This document shows, piece after piece, positions 1 to 6,446 of a stretch of DNA of 11,331 nucleotides. Origin of the DNA: Baffinella frigidus (taxonomy: Eukaryota > Cryptophyceae > Cryptomonadales > Baffinellaceae). The position numbers were made by a program, and so were the translations under genes. The notes beneath the pieces are model-generated. The model worked only from the letters and a program-made list of their open reading frames with translations. It was not told the DNA's origin and ran no database searches. The stretch spans positions 275,129 through 286,459 of the forward strand of contig MU646754.1 in the NCBI GenBank assembly GCA_026770585.1. The letters run 5' to 3'. Positions within the stretch are counted from its first letter, which is position 1; each line of letters opens with the position of its first letter.

Positions 1-257
1 ACTTTGTACCACCTAATGTCAACTTATCAAGTCTGCCTCCTGCCTCCTTGACTACAGGGGTACCTCGCAAGCTGGGATCGAGTTCGGTGGGGAGGGGCTG
101 AAGTGATGCTAAACGGCTTATCATACGCACAGGTGGAAGGCGCGGCGGAATGACGCTCTGGACGAGGAGCGCGTGCGCGCGCGGTGCAAACGGCCCTTGT
201 GATCTCAGGCTGAACGATTTCGGGCAGGTGGGAGGACGCGGTCCCACATTTTAGAGG
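1..257. other. Spacer with a solo family C end and a GC alternating tract
   Basis: No gene is seen. At 53-67 there is one end of the family C hairpin element (CTACAGGGGTACCTCGC) without its partner. At 169-183 there is a purine-pyrimidine alternating GCGCGTGCGCGCGCG tract that could favour left-handed DNA. The remainder is unrecognised. Confidence 0.5.
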
Positions 258-440
258 GCTCTGACGTGCGTGACGGGTTTTGACGAGTGCAGCGGGCTCT
301 GACGCGTTGGGGTGAGCTCTGACGAGTGGTGTGAGCTGGCTCGGATTGTCTCTGACCCGTTACTGACGCTTGTGGTTGGTGCACTGACGCGAGTGGGTGA
401 GCTCTAACGCATGCGGATTGGCTCTGACGCGTGTCACCTA
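258..440. repeat. Degenerate GCTCTGACG minisatellite
   Basis: The word TGACG, usually as GCTCTGACGCG or GCTCTGACGAG, recurs at irregular 10-22 bp spacing (about 262, 272, 283, 300, 320, 364, 385 and 426), with decayed forms TGACC and TAACG between. The filler is GGGTGAG-like. This reads as an old tandem array that has drifted. It grades into the CTAACGC array further right. Confidence 0.65.
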
Positions 441-482
441 CCCCTAACCCCTATCCCCCAACCCCTGACCCCTACCCACCTA
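441..482 (-). repeat. C-rich telomere-like heptads (six units)
   Basis: Six consecutive 7-mers can be read without gaps: CCCCTAA, CCCCTAT, CCCCCAA, CCCCTGA, CCCCTAC and CCACCTA. On the minus strand these are TTAGGGG-like, a variant of the TTTAGGG telomere class. The orientation is opposite to that of the large array at 6034-6300. Confidence 0.65.
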
Positions 483-497
483 ACGTCACGCGTGAAC

Positions 498-606
498 GCT
501 AATGCGGATGGGCACTATAATGGGTGGGCGTTTGACAGCGCTAACGCGGGTGGGTGCTAACGGGGATGGGTGCTAACGCAGCTGGGCGCTAACGCATGTG
601 GATGGG
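498..606. repeat. 16-bp GCTAACGC tandem repeat
   Basis: Units start at 498, 514, 540, 556, 572 and 588. The form is GCTAACGCGGGTGGGT, with a 10-bp partial unit at 530 and a 19-bp last unit. Three adjacent units (540-587) keep an exact 16-bp period. It shares the core CTAACGC / CTGACGC with the array at 258-440, so both are probably one decayed satellite. Confidence 0.75.
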
Positions 607-929
607 CTAACACCTCTACACACCCACCTGTCTCCCCCCCTTAACTTTGCTGACTTCCGTACAGGGCGGAAACCTCTACACATCCACCTTTTTCTTTCCC
701 CTTCCTTTTCTTGTTCTCTCTCGCTGTCCTCAACTCACACCTCCACACAACCCTCTCACTTTTTTGAAATCATGTTTTTTGTTTCTCTGGGGTATCCGTG
801 GTTGGAGCTCTCATACTTCATTCATGGGATACCATGAGCCTCTTAAAGGCTGACTTGGGGTTCGGTGTGTGTGCGAGACCGTGCCTTTTTGGTCTCACTC
901 AAACACCCCACAAAGAACTCACCCTTTAT
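607..929. other. Pyrimidine-rich spacer with an 18-bp direct repeat
   Basis: The word ACCTCTACACAYCCACCT occurs at 612-629 and 672-689 (17 of 18 identical). Between 640 and 790 the plus strand is strongly pyrimidine-rich. The small open frames here have no coding character. Nothing else is recognised. Confidence 0.5.
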
Positions 930-1064
930 CCCCTCTTCACGAGCCTCTGCACTGGAGAGCTCAATGCGATCCGAAAGCAAAAATGCTTTCTCTGCAGTCC
1001 TTTCTACGGAAGGGCGTGTCGTTGGGCTATGTTGGGCGAAATTAAAACCTAAAGGACCTAACGG
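930..1064 (+). repeat. SINE-like repeat family A, copy A1
   Basis: This segment recurs at 2197-2329 with about 85 percent identity and, more diverged and shorter, at 3929-4020, 4359-4420 and 4743-4836. Shared landmarks in order are CTCTTCACGAGCCTCTGCAC, GATCCGAAA, a CTGCAG / CTACAG block, GGGCTATGTTGGG, and a 3' tail of AACCTAAAGGACCTAA. A short body ending in a short-unit tail is typical of SINEs, but I see no convincing pol III A and B boxes, so SINE is an inference. The tail abuts the truncated family C element at 1065. Confidence 0.6.
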
Positions 1065-1170
1065 ATCATAAGAAACCACCTCCCTCCCTAGGACCACCAT
1101 AGGGCCCTAAGCATAGGCCTACTGTAGGGTCCTAGGGGTTGGCGCTTTGTTGTGAGCGAGGTACCCCTGG
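1065..1170. mobile_element. Family C hairpin element, copy C1 (left end truncated)
   Basis: It begins inside the left arm (CATAAGAAACC), passes through the palindromic core CTAGGACCACCATAGGGCCC, and ends with the right arm GAGCGAGGTACCCCTG. The outer part of the left arm is replaced by the tail of SINE-like copy A1, so A1 inserted at or deleted into this copy. Confidence 0.65.
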
Positions 1171-1175
1171 AATCG

Positions 1176-1305
1176 ACAGGGGTGCCTCGTTAATAAGAAA
1201 GCGCCCCCCCCCCCCTAGGACCACCATAGGACCCCAGGCATGGTCCTTCTGTACATGTAGGGTCCTAAGGGAGGGTCGTTTTCTTATGAGAAAGGTACCC
1301 CTGTA
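1176..1305. mobile_element. Family C hairpin element, copy C2 (diverged)
   Basis: The ends are ACAGGGGTGCCTCGTTAATA and the mirrored GAGAAAGGTACCCCTGT. A run of 12 C precedes the core CTAGGACCACCATAGGACCC. It lies only a few bases after C1, giving a head-to-tail cluster. Arm divergence exceeds that of C3 and C5, so this is an older copy. Confidence 0.65.
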
Positions 1306-1342
1306 AAGGGTGCCCCCCAAGGGTCCTGTGAGTGAATCCCAA

Positions 1343-1463
1343 TACAGGGGTACCTCGCTCATAAGAAAACGCCCCCCCCCCAGGAATACCGTAGGGCCCT
1401 AGGCAGAGGCCTATTGTAGGCTCCTAGAGGGGGGCGGTCTCTTATGAGCGAGGTACCCCTGTA
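1343..1463. mobile_element. Family C hairpin element, copy C3 (full length, 121 bp)
   Basis: The left end TACAGGGGTACCTCGCTCAT is matched by the right end ATGAGCGAGGTACCCCTGTA. The arms continue through AAGAAA, a poly-C/poly-G pair, CTAGG and GGGCCC, so almost the whole element can fold into one hairpin. No reading frame is expected. Both ends sit on TA, as in Tc1/mariner-type insertion (TA duplication). The same 121-bp length recurs in C5. This is a non-autonomous foldback MITE by structure. Superfamily assignment is inference. Confidence 0.75.
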
Positions 1464-1614
1464 CAGGGGTTACTCAAAATGAAGTTATTCGTGAGTGCAC
1501 CATGTACATCATTCAACCCCTGTATCAACATAAGATGCATGCACCGTGCTAACAACTGAGAAAGGACACTCTGGGGATATTACCCCATGTAGGATCCGGG
1601 AGCGACTTTACACA

Positions 1615-1656
1615 GGTCACGTCCACTCGGTCACGTCCACTCGGTCACGTCCACTA
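1615..1656. repeat. 14-bp tandem repeat, three units
   Basis: GGTCACGTCCACTC is repeated exactly at 1615 and 1629. The third unit at 1643 ends in A rather than C. It contains a CACGT core, but no function is evident. Confidence 0.85.
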
Positions 1657-1721
1657 TAAGGAGATATAGGATCACGGCACGTGCCATCCGCACACAGCAG
1701 CGTAACTTTGCAGGACCTAGC

Positions 1722-1798
1722 GGGGTACCTCGCTCATCAGAAAAGGCCCCCCCTGAGGACCCTACAGTACCCTACAGGGGTATCTGGGTTAAGAAACC
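1722..1798. mobile_element. Family C fragments, copy C4
   Basis: GGGGTACCTCGCTCATCAGA followed by a C-run (1722-1755) is a left arm. A second, more diverged arm starts at 1772 (TACAGGGGTATCTGGGTTAA). Neither has its matching right arm. These look like two broken copies. Confidence 0.5.
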
Positions 1799-1971
1799 AG
1801 AACTTAAGAACACAGACCGGATTTGAGCCCAACGTTTTCTTAATTAAGTACCATATGGTTCAATAGATTTTGCGTTTAGTCTACCCTCTGGCACTAATTT
1901 AAGAAAACAGACACCGGCCGATGTTGGAGCACCCGTGTTCTGATAGCCCAGCCTAGATACCCCTGTATGCC

Positions 1972-2092
1972 TACAGGGGTACCTCGCTCATAAGAAACAC
2001 CCACCCCCCTAGGGCCACCATAAGGCCTTAGGCATAGTCCTACTGCAGGGTCCTAGGAGGCGGCGGTTTCTTATGAGCGAGGTACCCCTGTA
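1972..2092. mobile_element. Family C hairpin element, copy C5 (full length, 121 bp)
   Basis: It has the same ends as C3 (TACAGGGGTACCTCGCTCAT and its mirror image) and the same 121-bp length. The core is CTAGGGCCACCATAAGGCCT then TAGGCATAGTCCTACTGCAG, which closes on GGTCCTAG. TA lies at both ends. An extra solo right arm (ATACCCCTGTA) lies just left, at 1958-1968. Confidence 0.75.
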
Positions 2093-2098
2093 GGGCCC

Positions 2099-2182
2099 TA
2101 TCCCTTAAGTGACCAACGGGTGAAAAATCGCCCGTGGAAGCCCTAGGCAGGTCCTAGGGCCCTACGGTAGGGCGTATGCGCC
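2099..2182 (+). repeat. Family D palindromic repeat, copy D1
   Basis: It reads TATCCCTTAAGTGACCA, then a short hairpin (CGGGTGAAAAATCGCCCG), then CCTAGGCAGGTCCTAGGGCC and CTACGGTAGGGCGTATG. The same order occurs inverted at 5881-5967. The right part occurs again, duplicated, at 8186-8272. The core GCCCTACCGTAGGGC is itself a near-perfect palindrome. Confidence 0.65.
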
Positions 2183-2196
2183 TGGTGGGGGTGCGC

Positions 2197-2329
2197 TCCC
2201 CTCTTCACGAGCCTCTGCACTGGAGAGCGAAACACGCTCCGAAACAAAAATGCGTTTTCTGCAGATCCGTTCTACGGAAGGGCGTGTCGTTGGGCTCTGT
2301 TGGGCGAAATCGAAATCTGAAGGACCTAT
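2197..2329 (+). repeat. SINE-like repeat family A, copy A2
   Basis: It aligns along its full length with A1: CCTCTTCACGAGCCTCTGCA, GAGAGC, CGAAACAAAAATGCG, TTCTACGGAAGGGCGTGTCG, TTGGGCTCTGTTGGGCGAAA, and tail CTGAAGGACCTA. Small indels and substitutions are spread evenly, as expected for neutral decay. It starts 14 bases after family D copy D1. Confidence 0.6.
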
Positions 2330-2605
2330 CTATGTGTGAGTGGGCATTTGTGTGGGTGTGGGTGTGGGGTGGTTTGGGCGGGGGCTGGGGCACCGGGGTG
2401 GGTCGCCACTCGATCGTTAGGGGGTGCCACTCAGTCACAAGGGTTGCGTCGCCCGCCCAGAGAAGGTAGGCAAGGCGGAGAACGAAACAATAGGAAGGTA
2501 GATTTAAGGCTACATGGAAAAGGGAAATCAAACTCCCGTGGCGCGGGGCCGGTCCACTAAATCATCTGAGCTATGATGTGGTGGATCCGGACCGATTGGT
2601 CGTCA
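2330..2605. other. GT-rich spacer and a weak hairpin
   Basis: 2336-2403 is rich in GTGTGGG and GGGG runs on the plus strand. At 2550-2594 the sequence CGGTCCAC...ATCAT...ATGAT...GTGG...GGACCG forms an interrupted hairpin. No gene is recognised. Confidence 0.4.
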
Positions 2606-2715
2606 ATAATGAACTCTCTCTCTCTGGGCTAGAGCCCCCACGTCTCGTCCTACCTCACCACGTGGCGTGCAGCGGTCGTGTTTGTTAACTTAATAAACCT
2701 GCTTTTCCCCCATTG
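2606..2715 (+). repeat. Repeat family I, copy I1
   Basis: Shared words with I2 and I3 are AATGAACTCTCTC, GCTAGAGCCC, ACGTCTCGTCCTACCTC, CCACGTGGCGTGCAGCGGTC, and TTAATAAACCTGCTTTTCCC. The AATAAA near the 3' side resembles a polyadenylation signal or the 3' end of a retro-copy, but no open frame is conserved. Origin unknown. Confidence 0.55.
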
Positions 2716-3111
2716 CCGTCAGCTAGAGGCTCGAGGTGATGTTTTCTACTCGACACTGTATCCTTTGGTAATTCACGTCTTGCATTAAAAGGTACAGGGA
2801 TGTTTCGGATAAGAACGGTTCTTTTCCGACATCGGTATCGGTGTTCTTAAATTAAGAAGCCCGGAAGAAAATCCGGTCGGTCGGTGCGTTTTTCTCAAAT
2901 CAATCAAACGAAGACCCCCAAAACGGTCTGGGTTCTTAAGTCTAGGGGCGGGTAACTTGATGCAAGGGCCATGCAAATCGTGAAGAGTCGGATGATAAAA
3001 ACCACACCACTGATCTGAATAAATCCGCGGTGTTGCGCCCCGCCCCCCCCCCCTGTCCCTCTCACACACGCACGGACCCAATAGCCCCATGTGGTCAAGC
3101 TGGTCTTGTAA
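2716..3111. other. Unassigned spacer with small hairpins
   Basis: A hairpin CGGATAAGAAC / GTTCTTTTCCG sits around 2804-2828, and TCTTAAATTAAGA at 2844-2856 is palindromic. The word GGTCTGGGTTCTTAAGT at about 2923-2939 is the reverse complement, with one mismatch, of a word at about 1807-1823. No coding signal is seen. Confidence 0.4.
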
Positions 3112-3262
3112 TCAATGAACTCTCTCCCATATCCCCCCCTTTTCACGGCTTGCTCTCCTTCAGGTCACGGGTCTGCTAGAGCCCTCACACCTCGTACCAG
3201 CTTGCCCTCTGGCGTGCAGCGTCGTGTTTGTCACCTTAGTAAACCTCGGCTTCCCCAGATAT
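3112..3262 (+). repeat. Repeat family I, copy I2 (longer, diverged)
   Basis: It starts with AATGAACTCTCTC as I1 does, carries about 45 extra bases, then continues GCTAGAGCCC, CTGGCGTGCAGCGTCGTGTT and TAGTAAACCTCGGCTTCCCC. AATAAA has changed to AGTAAA. Confidence 0.5.
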
Positions 3263-3628
3263 CTCGTAAGGTGTTGGAATGTAGTTTCACTTTCAAAGTT
3301 TCGATTCTAGGTGAAGGCATCCTGCGAGTTGGGTCAAGTACACACAGGGTGATATGCCTGGTGGAGGGGGGGGGGCCGTGTATGCAGACGACAAGAGAGT
3401 CAGAGACCTCTCACATCTCACCTTTGCTCTAAATCAATCCTGATGCCTCCACCCTCCACCCTCCACCCTGAACTTTGCAACTCTCAACCGAAGGCAATGA
3501 CCGCACCACGCGCCTCTCAGGACCCACTCTCCCTCCCTCCCTCCCTCTTCTCTCGTGTATTACACTGTATACGTAGCCATTACACTACACTTACTTCCTG
3601 CGCCTCACCACGCGTGTCAACAGCAGAA
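3263..3628. other. Unassigned spacer with short pyrimidine tandem repeats
   Basis: CCACCCT is repeated three times near 3449-3471, and TCCC-type repeats lie around 3529-3548. A run of ten G lies near 3366-3375. No gene is recognised. Confidence 0.4.
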
Positions 3629-3629
3629 A

Positions 3630-3703
3630 AACTGGGCGTGACCTGTTTTTGCTCCCTTCCCGATTATGTTTGAAAACAGGCGAAAAACAGGGCACGTCCA
3701 GTT
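3630..3703. repeat. Foldback of 74 bp
   Basis: The arm 3630-3651 (AACTGGGCGTGACCTGTTTT) pairs with 3682-3703 (CAGGGCACGTCCAGTT at its right end), with 19 of 22 positions complementary and a 30-base loop. This is one of many unrelated foldbacks in the window. Confidence 0.6.
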
Positions 3704-3928
3704 CAAATGATTCACTATGTGGATTGCCTCGCCTTGGAAAGGCCCTTACGACGCCTGCGTCCACTTGATTCAAAATCCTTTTGAAGTCCGTTGTGTGGCC
3801 TGCACTCTGGCCTGGTACCGGGCGCCAGTTTCTGGATGCTACAGAGCGGAATCCGGCCGAGGGGAAACCGAGCAAGCGACTTCGGGCGGGTGAAGCGACC
3901 TTCACCTCCTCGAGTACAGGGGGGGCTG

Positions 3929-4020
3929 ATGTGATCCGAAAGGAAGCATGTCCTTTCTACAGATCAAGGTCCGGTGTCCGCCTATGTTGGGAGCTCGAAG
4001 AACCTAAAGGACCTAAAGGA
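3929..4020 (+). repeat. SINE-like repeat family A, copy A3
   Basis: GATCCGAAAGGAAGCATGTC and TTTCTACAG are followed by CCGGTGTCCGCCTATGTTGG, GAGCTCGAAG and the tail AACCTAAAGGACCTAAAGGA. The last 50 bases (3971-4020) are an exact inverted match to 4359-4408. This subtype has CCGGTGTCCGCC where A1 and A2 have GGGCGTGTCGTTGGGC. Confidence 0.6.
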
Positions 4021-4106
4021 GAGCGAGAGTGTTTTCGGGAAGCCTTGCGGGGCGATGATGATGAAGGTGCACTTCTGGAAATTTCAAAATTTCGAGGCGC
4101 AAAAGA

Positions 4107-4357
4107 CAGTCCGAACCGAAACTTAAACTCGACGGTATTTGTAGGAACCTACGAATTCCGTAGGAACCCCCTTATGTCCCTACGGAATTACCCCGTAGGG
4201 CATACGGATTAAAATCACTCGCTGGTGAGCCAGAAAGAAAAACAGAGACCTCAGAACCAATTCAAATGTTGATTCGTGGAAATTTGCAGTGGAAATTCTC
4301 CGCAAAAGTGGCGGGCCCGTAAAAGCTGGATCCGAGTTTAAGTTTCGGTTCGGACTG
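4107..4357. mobile_element. 251-bp element with perfect 25-bp terminal inverted repeats
   Basis: The left end 4107-4131 begins CAGTCCGAACCGAAACTTAA. The right end 4333-4357 is its exact reverse complement. The interior has no open frame of note and two further palindromes, CCTACGAATTCCGTAGG (4147-4163) and CCCTACGG...CCGTAGGG (4179-4200). It lies between two oppositely oriented family A copies. Structure and size fit a non-autonomous DNA transposon. No clear target duplication is visible. Confidence 0.75.
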
Positions 4358-4358
4358 A

Positions 4359-4420
4359 TCCTTTAGGTCCTTTAGGTTCTTCGAGCTCCCAACATAGGCG
4401 GACACCGGAACTTATCCTTG
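4359..4420 (-). repeat. SINE-like repeat family A, copy A4 (3' end only)
   Basis: On the minus strand it reads GATAAGTTCCGGTGTCCGCC, TATGTTGGGAGCTCGAAG and tail AACCTAAAGGACCTAAAGGA. It is identical to A3 over 50 bp. The 5' part is missing and replaced by repeat I copy I3 at about 4418. Confidence 0.7.
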
Positions 4421-4530
4421 GGGAAAAAGCAGGTTTATTATGTTCAGATGCACGACCGCTGCACGCCACGTGGAGAGGTAGGCCGAGACGTAAGGGCTCT
4501 AGCAGCCCGAGTGCACTCGGGCCATGCTTG
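4416..4530 (-). repeat. Repeat family I, copy I3, with an 18-bp palindrome
   Basis: On the minus strand it reads CTGCTAGAGCCCTTACGTCT, CCACGTGGCGTGCAGCGGTC, and CATAATAAACCTGCTTTTTC. It joins directly to family A copy A4, giving an I-A chimera. At 4505-4522 there is a perfect palindrome, GCCCGAGTGCACTCGGGC. Confidence 0.55.
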
Positions 4531-4742
4531 AAAGAGTTGCTTTATTCTCGTTTGCAGGGTGCAGGGTGTGAGACTCACAACTTTCAGGCGTCTCTTTTTC
4601 GGGACACTCTTCACTCACACTCTCACCCACACTCTCTCTCACGCACGCTCGTACGATGTGAAGGCCGAAAAAATCTCGTCCCCGATCGTCCCTCACCGCA
4701 GCTACTCGATGGCAGCGCACGGCGCTGGCAGCCGGGCGTGGC
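4531..4742. other. Unassigned spacer, CACTCTCAC-rich
   Basis: 4610-4650 carries CACTCACACTCTCACCC-type low complexity. Open frames on both strands cross this and neighbouring repeats and have no coding character. Confidence 0.4.
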
Positions 4743-4836
4743 CCTTTAGGTCCTTTTAGGTCCTTTAGGTTCTTCGAGCTCCCAACATAGGCGGACACCG
4801 GAACTTATCCTGCAGAAAGACCGTGCTTCCTTTCGC
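4743..4836 (-). repeat. SINE-like repeat family A, copy A5
   Basis: On the minus strand it reads GAAAGGAAGCACGGTCTTTC, TGCAGGATAAGTTCCGGTGT, CCGCCTATGTTGGGAGCTCG, then a tail with one more monomer than A3 or A4 (CCTAAAGGA, CCTAAAAGGA). Variable tail copy number is what a SINE-type tail would show. Confidence 0.6.
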
Positions 4837-4884
4837 TCACGCCGCTGCCTGCAATTCCCGACCAGCCAGCCTTCGAGGCTCCAG

Positions 4885-4905
4885 CCGCGTCAACTGTTGA
4901 CGCGG
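4885..4905. repeat. Perfect 21-bp palindrome abutting a foldback
   Basis: Arms CCGCGTCAAC and GTTGACGCGG surround a single T. It ends one base before the larger foldback at 4907. The arms resemble the palindrome CCGCGTGACC / GGTCACGCGG at 8038-8057. Confidence 0.8.
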
Positions 4906-4906
4906 G

Positions 4907-5058
4907 CTTATCTCAGAAAACGAGTTTCAAAACTCGTTTTCTCAAGTCAATTCCCTTACAAATTTGTCAACTTATGCGGAGAGTAAAGAATAAGTTGACG
5001 AATTTGTGGGGGAATTCACTTAAGAAAACGAGTTTTGGAACTCGTTTTCTGAGATAAG
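4907..5058. mobile_element. 152-bp foldback element with palindromic arms
   Basis: The terminal repeats are about 67 bp each (4907-4973 and 4992-5058), roughly 91 percent complementary. The ends are CTTATCTCAG and CTGAGATAAG. Each arm contains its own inner palindrome, GAAAACGAGTTT facing AAAACTCGTTTTC. The central loop is about 18 bases (GCGGAGAGTAAAG). It can form either one long hairpin or two small ones. MITE-like, no frame. Confidence 0.75.
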
Positions 5059-5386
5059 GGCGCAGCTGTTGGATGTAAGGGCCCCTCATCCTCAATGCTC
5101 ATCCTCAACCCATCGTCACACAGACCCGAATCTGCCCTGCAGATCGAGTGCCGGAGCATCACTCGATCGTCGAGCATCTCCGGAGAGGTGCCATCCTCAT
5201 CCTCAATGCCACCCATCCTCATCCTCAATGCCACCGTGGCATTGGGCCATCCTCATCCCCACCCAACCTCGCCCCCGCCCTCGCCCCCACCCGCCCTCAC
5301 CCAGCCTATGGGAAGGCGTCCATGAGAAGGTCACGTGAACCCAAACGGGCACTTGCCGACCAGCCCCCCCTGTTTTCGCGCCAGGC
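5059..5386. other. CATCCTCAATGCC-rich low-complexity spacer
   Basis: A 22-bp unit, CATCCTCATCCTCAATGCC plus ACC, is repeated exactly at 5192-5213 and 5214-5235. Partial copies lie near 5087 and 5101. AATGCCACCGTGGCATT (5227-5243) is a perfect palindrome at the end of the second unit. 5250-5300 is C-rich. The long open frame through here crosses three different repeats. Confidence 0.55.
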
Positions 5387-5574
5387 CGCGCCAGGTCAGA
5401 AGCCAGAATTTCACACGCAACGTTTCGGTTTAAAAGTGTTTTGTGGTGCAAAAAATATTATTGCGGCGGCAAAGAGCTCCAATTCCCAGCACTTTTGGCG
5501 TGTTTCCCTGGTTAGAATCAACTTTACTCGTAGATGGTGTAGTAAAATGAAATTCCCACTTCTGACCTGGCGTG
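5387..5574. mobile_element. 188-bp element with 25-bp terminal inverted repeats
   Basis: The left end 5387-5411 (CGCGCCAGGTCAGAAGCCAG onward) and the right end 5550-5574 (ending CACTTCTGACCTGGCGTG) are complementary at about 21 of 25 positions. The interior is AT-richer, with an imperfect AAAAGTGTT / AGCACTTTT pair. It is followed directly by the GGTTGGAG array. MITE-like. Confidence 0.55.
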
Positions 5575-5646
5575 GGTTGGAGGGTTGGAGGGTTGGAGGG
5601 TTGGAGGGTTGGAGGGTTAGAGGGTTGGAGGGTTGGAGGGTGAGGG
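5575..5646 (+). repeat. 8-bp GGTTGGAG minisatellite
   Basis: About eight to nine tandem units of GGTTGGAG, with one GGTTAGAG variant. The plus strand has regularly spaced GGG tracts separated by five bases, a pattern compatible with G-quadruplex formation (inference). Confidence 0.85.
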
Positions 5647-5668
5647 ACGGCGTCAATTGCATGGATTT

Positions 5669-5805
5669 CATCTCGGAACATAACAGAATCTGTAAGCATC
5701 TTAAGGCTTCCAACGCTTAAGATAAGGGTGGATATGCTATTTTAGGCCTACAACCAATGCTAAGATGAGTGTATTTATTAACAGATTATGTTATGTTCCG
5801 AGATG
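5669..5805. mobile_element. 137-bp element with 25-bp terminal inverted repeats
   Basis: CATCTCGGAACATAACAGAA (5669 onward) faces TTATGTTATGTTCCGAGATG (ending 5805), with one mismatch over 25 positions. An inner hairpin TCTTAAG...CTTAAGA lies at about 5699-5723. No reading frame. MITE-like. Confidence 0.7.
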
Positions 5806-5880
5806 AGATTACTCGTGAAAAAGGACACACACCAGCTTTATGGGGGTCCCATTCTCCTAGGCATCCCTCAAGTGGCCAGA

Positions 5881-5967
5881 AGGCTCATACGCCCTACCGT
5901 AGGACCCTAGGGCCTGTCTACGATCTCTTTGCGGTCAAATTTGACCGCATGGTCACTTCAGGGATAC
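5881..5967 (-). repeat. Family D palindromic repeat, copy D2
   Basis: The plus strand reads AGGCTCATACGCCCTACCGT, GACCCTAGGGCCTG, the perfect 20-bp palindrome TGCGGTCAAATTTGACCGCA (5930-5949), then GGTCACTTCAGGGATA. It matches D1 end to end in inverted orientation. The AAGGCTCATACGCC edge is shared with D3. Confidence 0.7.
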
Positions 5968-6033
5968 GTGCGTGTTCGCTGGGACGTTGCGGGAAAGAGG
6001 ACGCTGGGGTTGCAGTTTAGGAAGTAGGGTACA

Positions 6034-6300
6034 GGGTTTCGGGTTTCGGGTTTAGGGTTTCAGGTTTAGGGTCTAGGGTCTAGGGTGTAGGGTGTAGGGT
6101 GTAAGGTGTAGGGTGCAGGGTGTAGGGTGTAGGGTGTAAGGTGTAGGGTGTAGGGTGTAGGGTTTGGGGCTTAGGATCTATGGTCTATGGTCTATGGTCT
6201 ATGGTCTAAGGTCTATGGTCTATGGTCTATGTTCTATGGTCTATGGTCTATGGTCTATGGTCTAGGGTGTAAGGTTTAGGGTCTAGGGATTAGGTTTTGA
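6034..6300 (+). repeat. Interstitial telomere-like heptad array with higher-order structure
   Basis: About 36 mostly gap-free 7-mers in blocks: GGGTTTC/GGGTTTA, then GGGTCTA, then GGGTGTA with AGGTGTA inserted every fifth unit (a 35-bp higher-order period), then TGGTCTA with AGGTCTA and TGTTCTA variants, then back to GGGTCTA. The parent is probably TTTAGGG. No two adjacent units are perfect TTTAGGG, and unique DNA lies on both sides, so it is not an active chromosome end. Confidence 0.85.
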
Positions 6301-6378
6301 GGGTTCAAGGAACGGGCCTGCTGGAGGTTGAACTGGTTGGTGACGCGCCACTTTGCGTGCTCGCCGTGTACCACCTGC

Positions 6379-6446
6379 AAAAATGGCCGTACGTCTAAAG
6401 TGGCTGTTCGTCAAAAGTGGCCGTACGTCAAAAGTGGCCGTACGTA
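6379..6446 (+). repeat. 17-bp tandem repeat, four units, bracketed by a direct repeat
   Basis: AAAAGTGGCCGTACGTC-type units lie at 6379, 6396, 6413 and 6430. The array is bracketed by an exact 14-bp direct repeat GCCGTGTACCACCT at 6364-6377 and about 6471-6485. The word TGTACCACCT also occurs at the very start of the window (5-14). Confidence 0.85.

Noticed and set aside
258-606. CRISPR-like array
   Set aside because: Repeats are short, degenerate and without unique spacers of constant length, and the context is eukaryotic.
1132-1866. Open frames with peptides such as FLIRKRPSL
   Set aside because: They are translations of the family C hairpin element and change frame between copies.
2550-2594. 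tRNA-sized hairpin
   Set aside because: It has no cloverleaf, D-loop GG or T-arm sequence. Only a single interrupted stem.
3572-3581. CGTAGCCATT resembling part of the dinoflagellate spliced leader
   Set aside because: Only ten bases match and the downstream TTTGGCTCAAG part is absent. Chance match.
5148-5720. 190-codon open frame
   Set aside because: It crosses three unrelated features (CATCCTC repeats, a TIR element, the GGTTGGAG array). The RVGGLEGW repeat peptide is array translation.
6034-6300. An actual telomere
   Set aside because: Units are degenerate and unique sequence continues on both sides, so it is interstitial.
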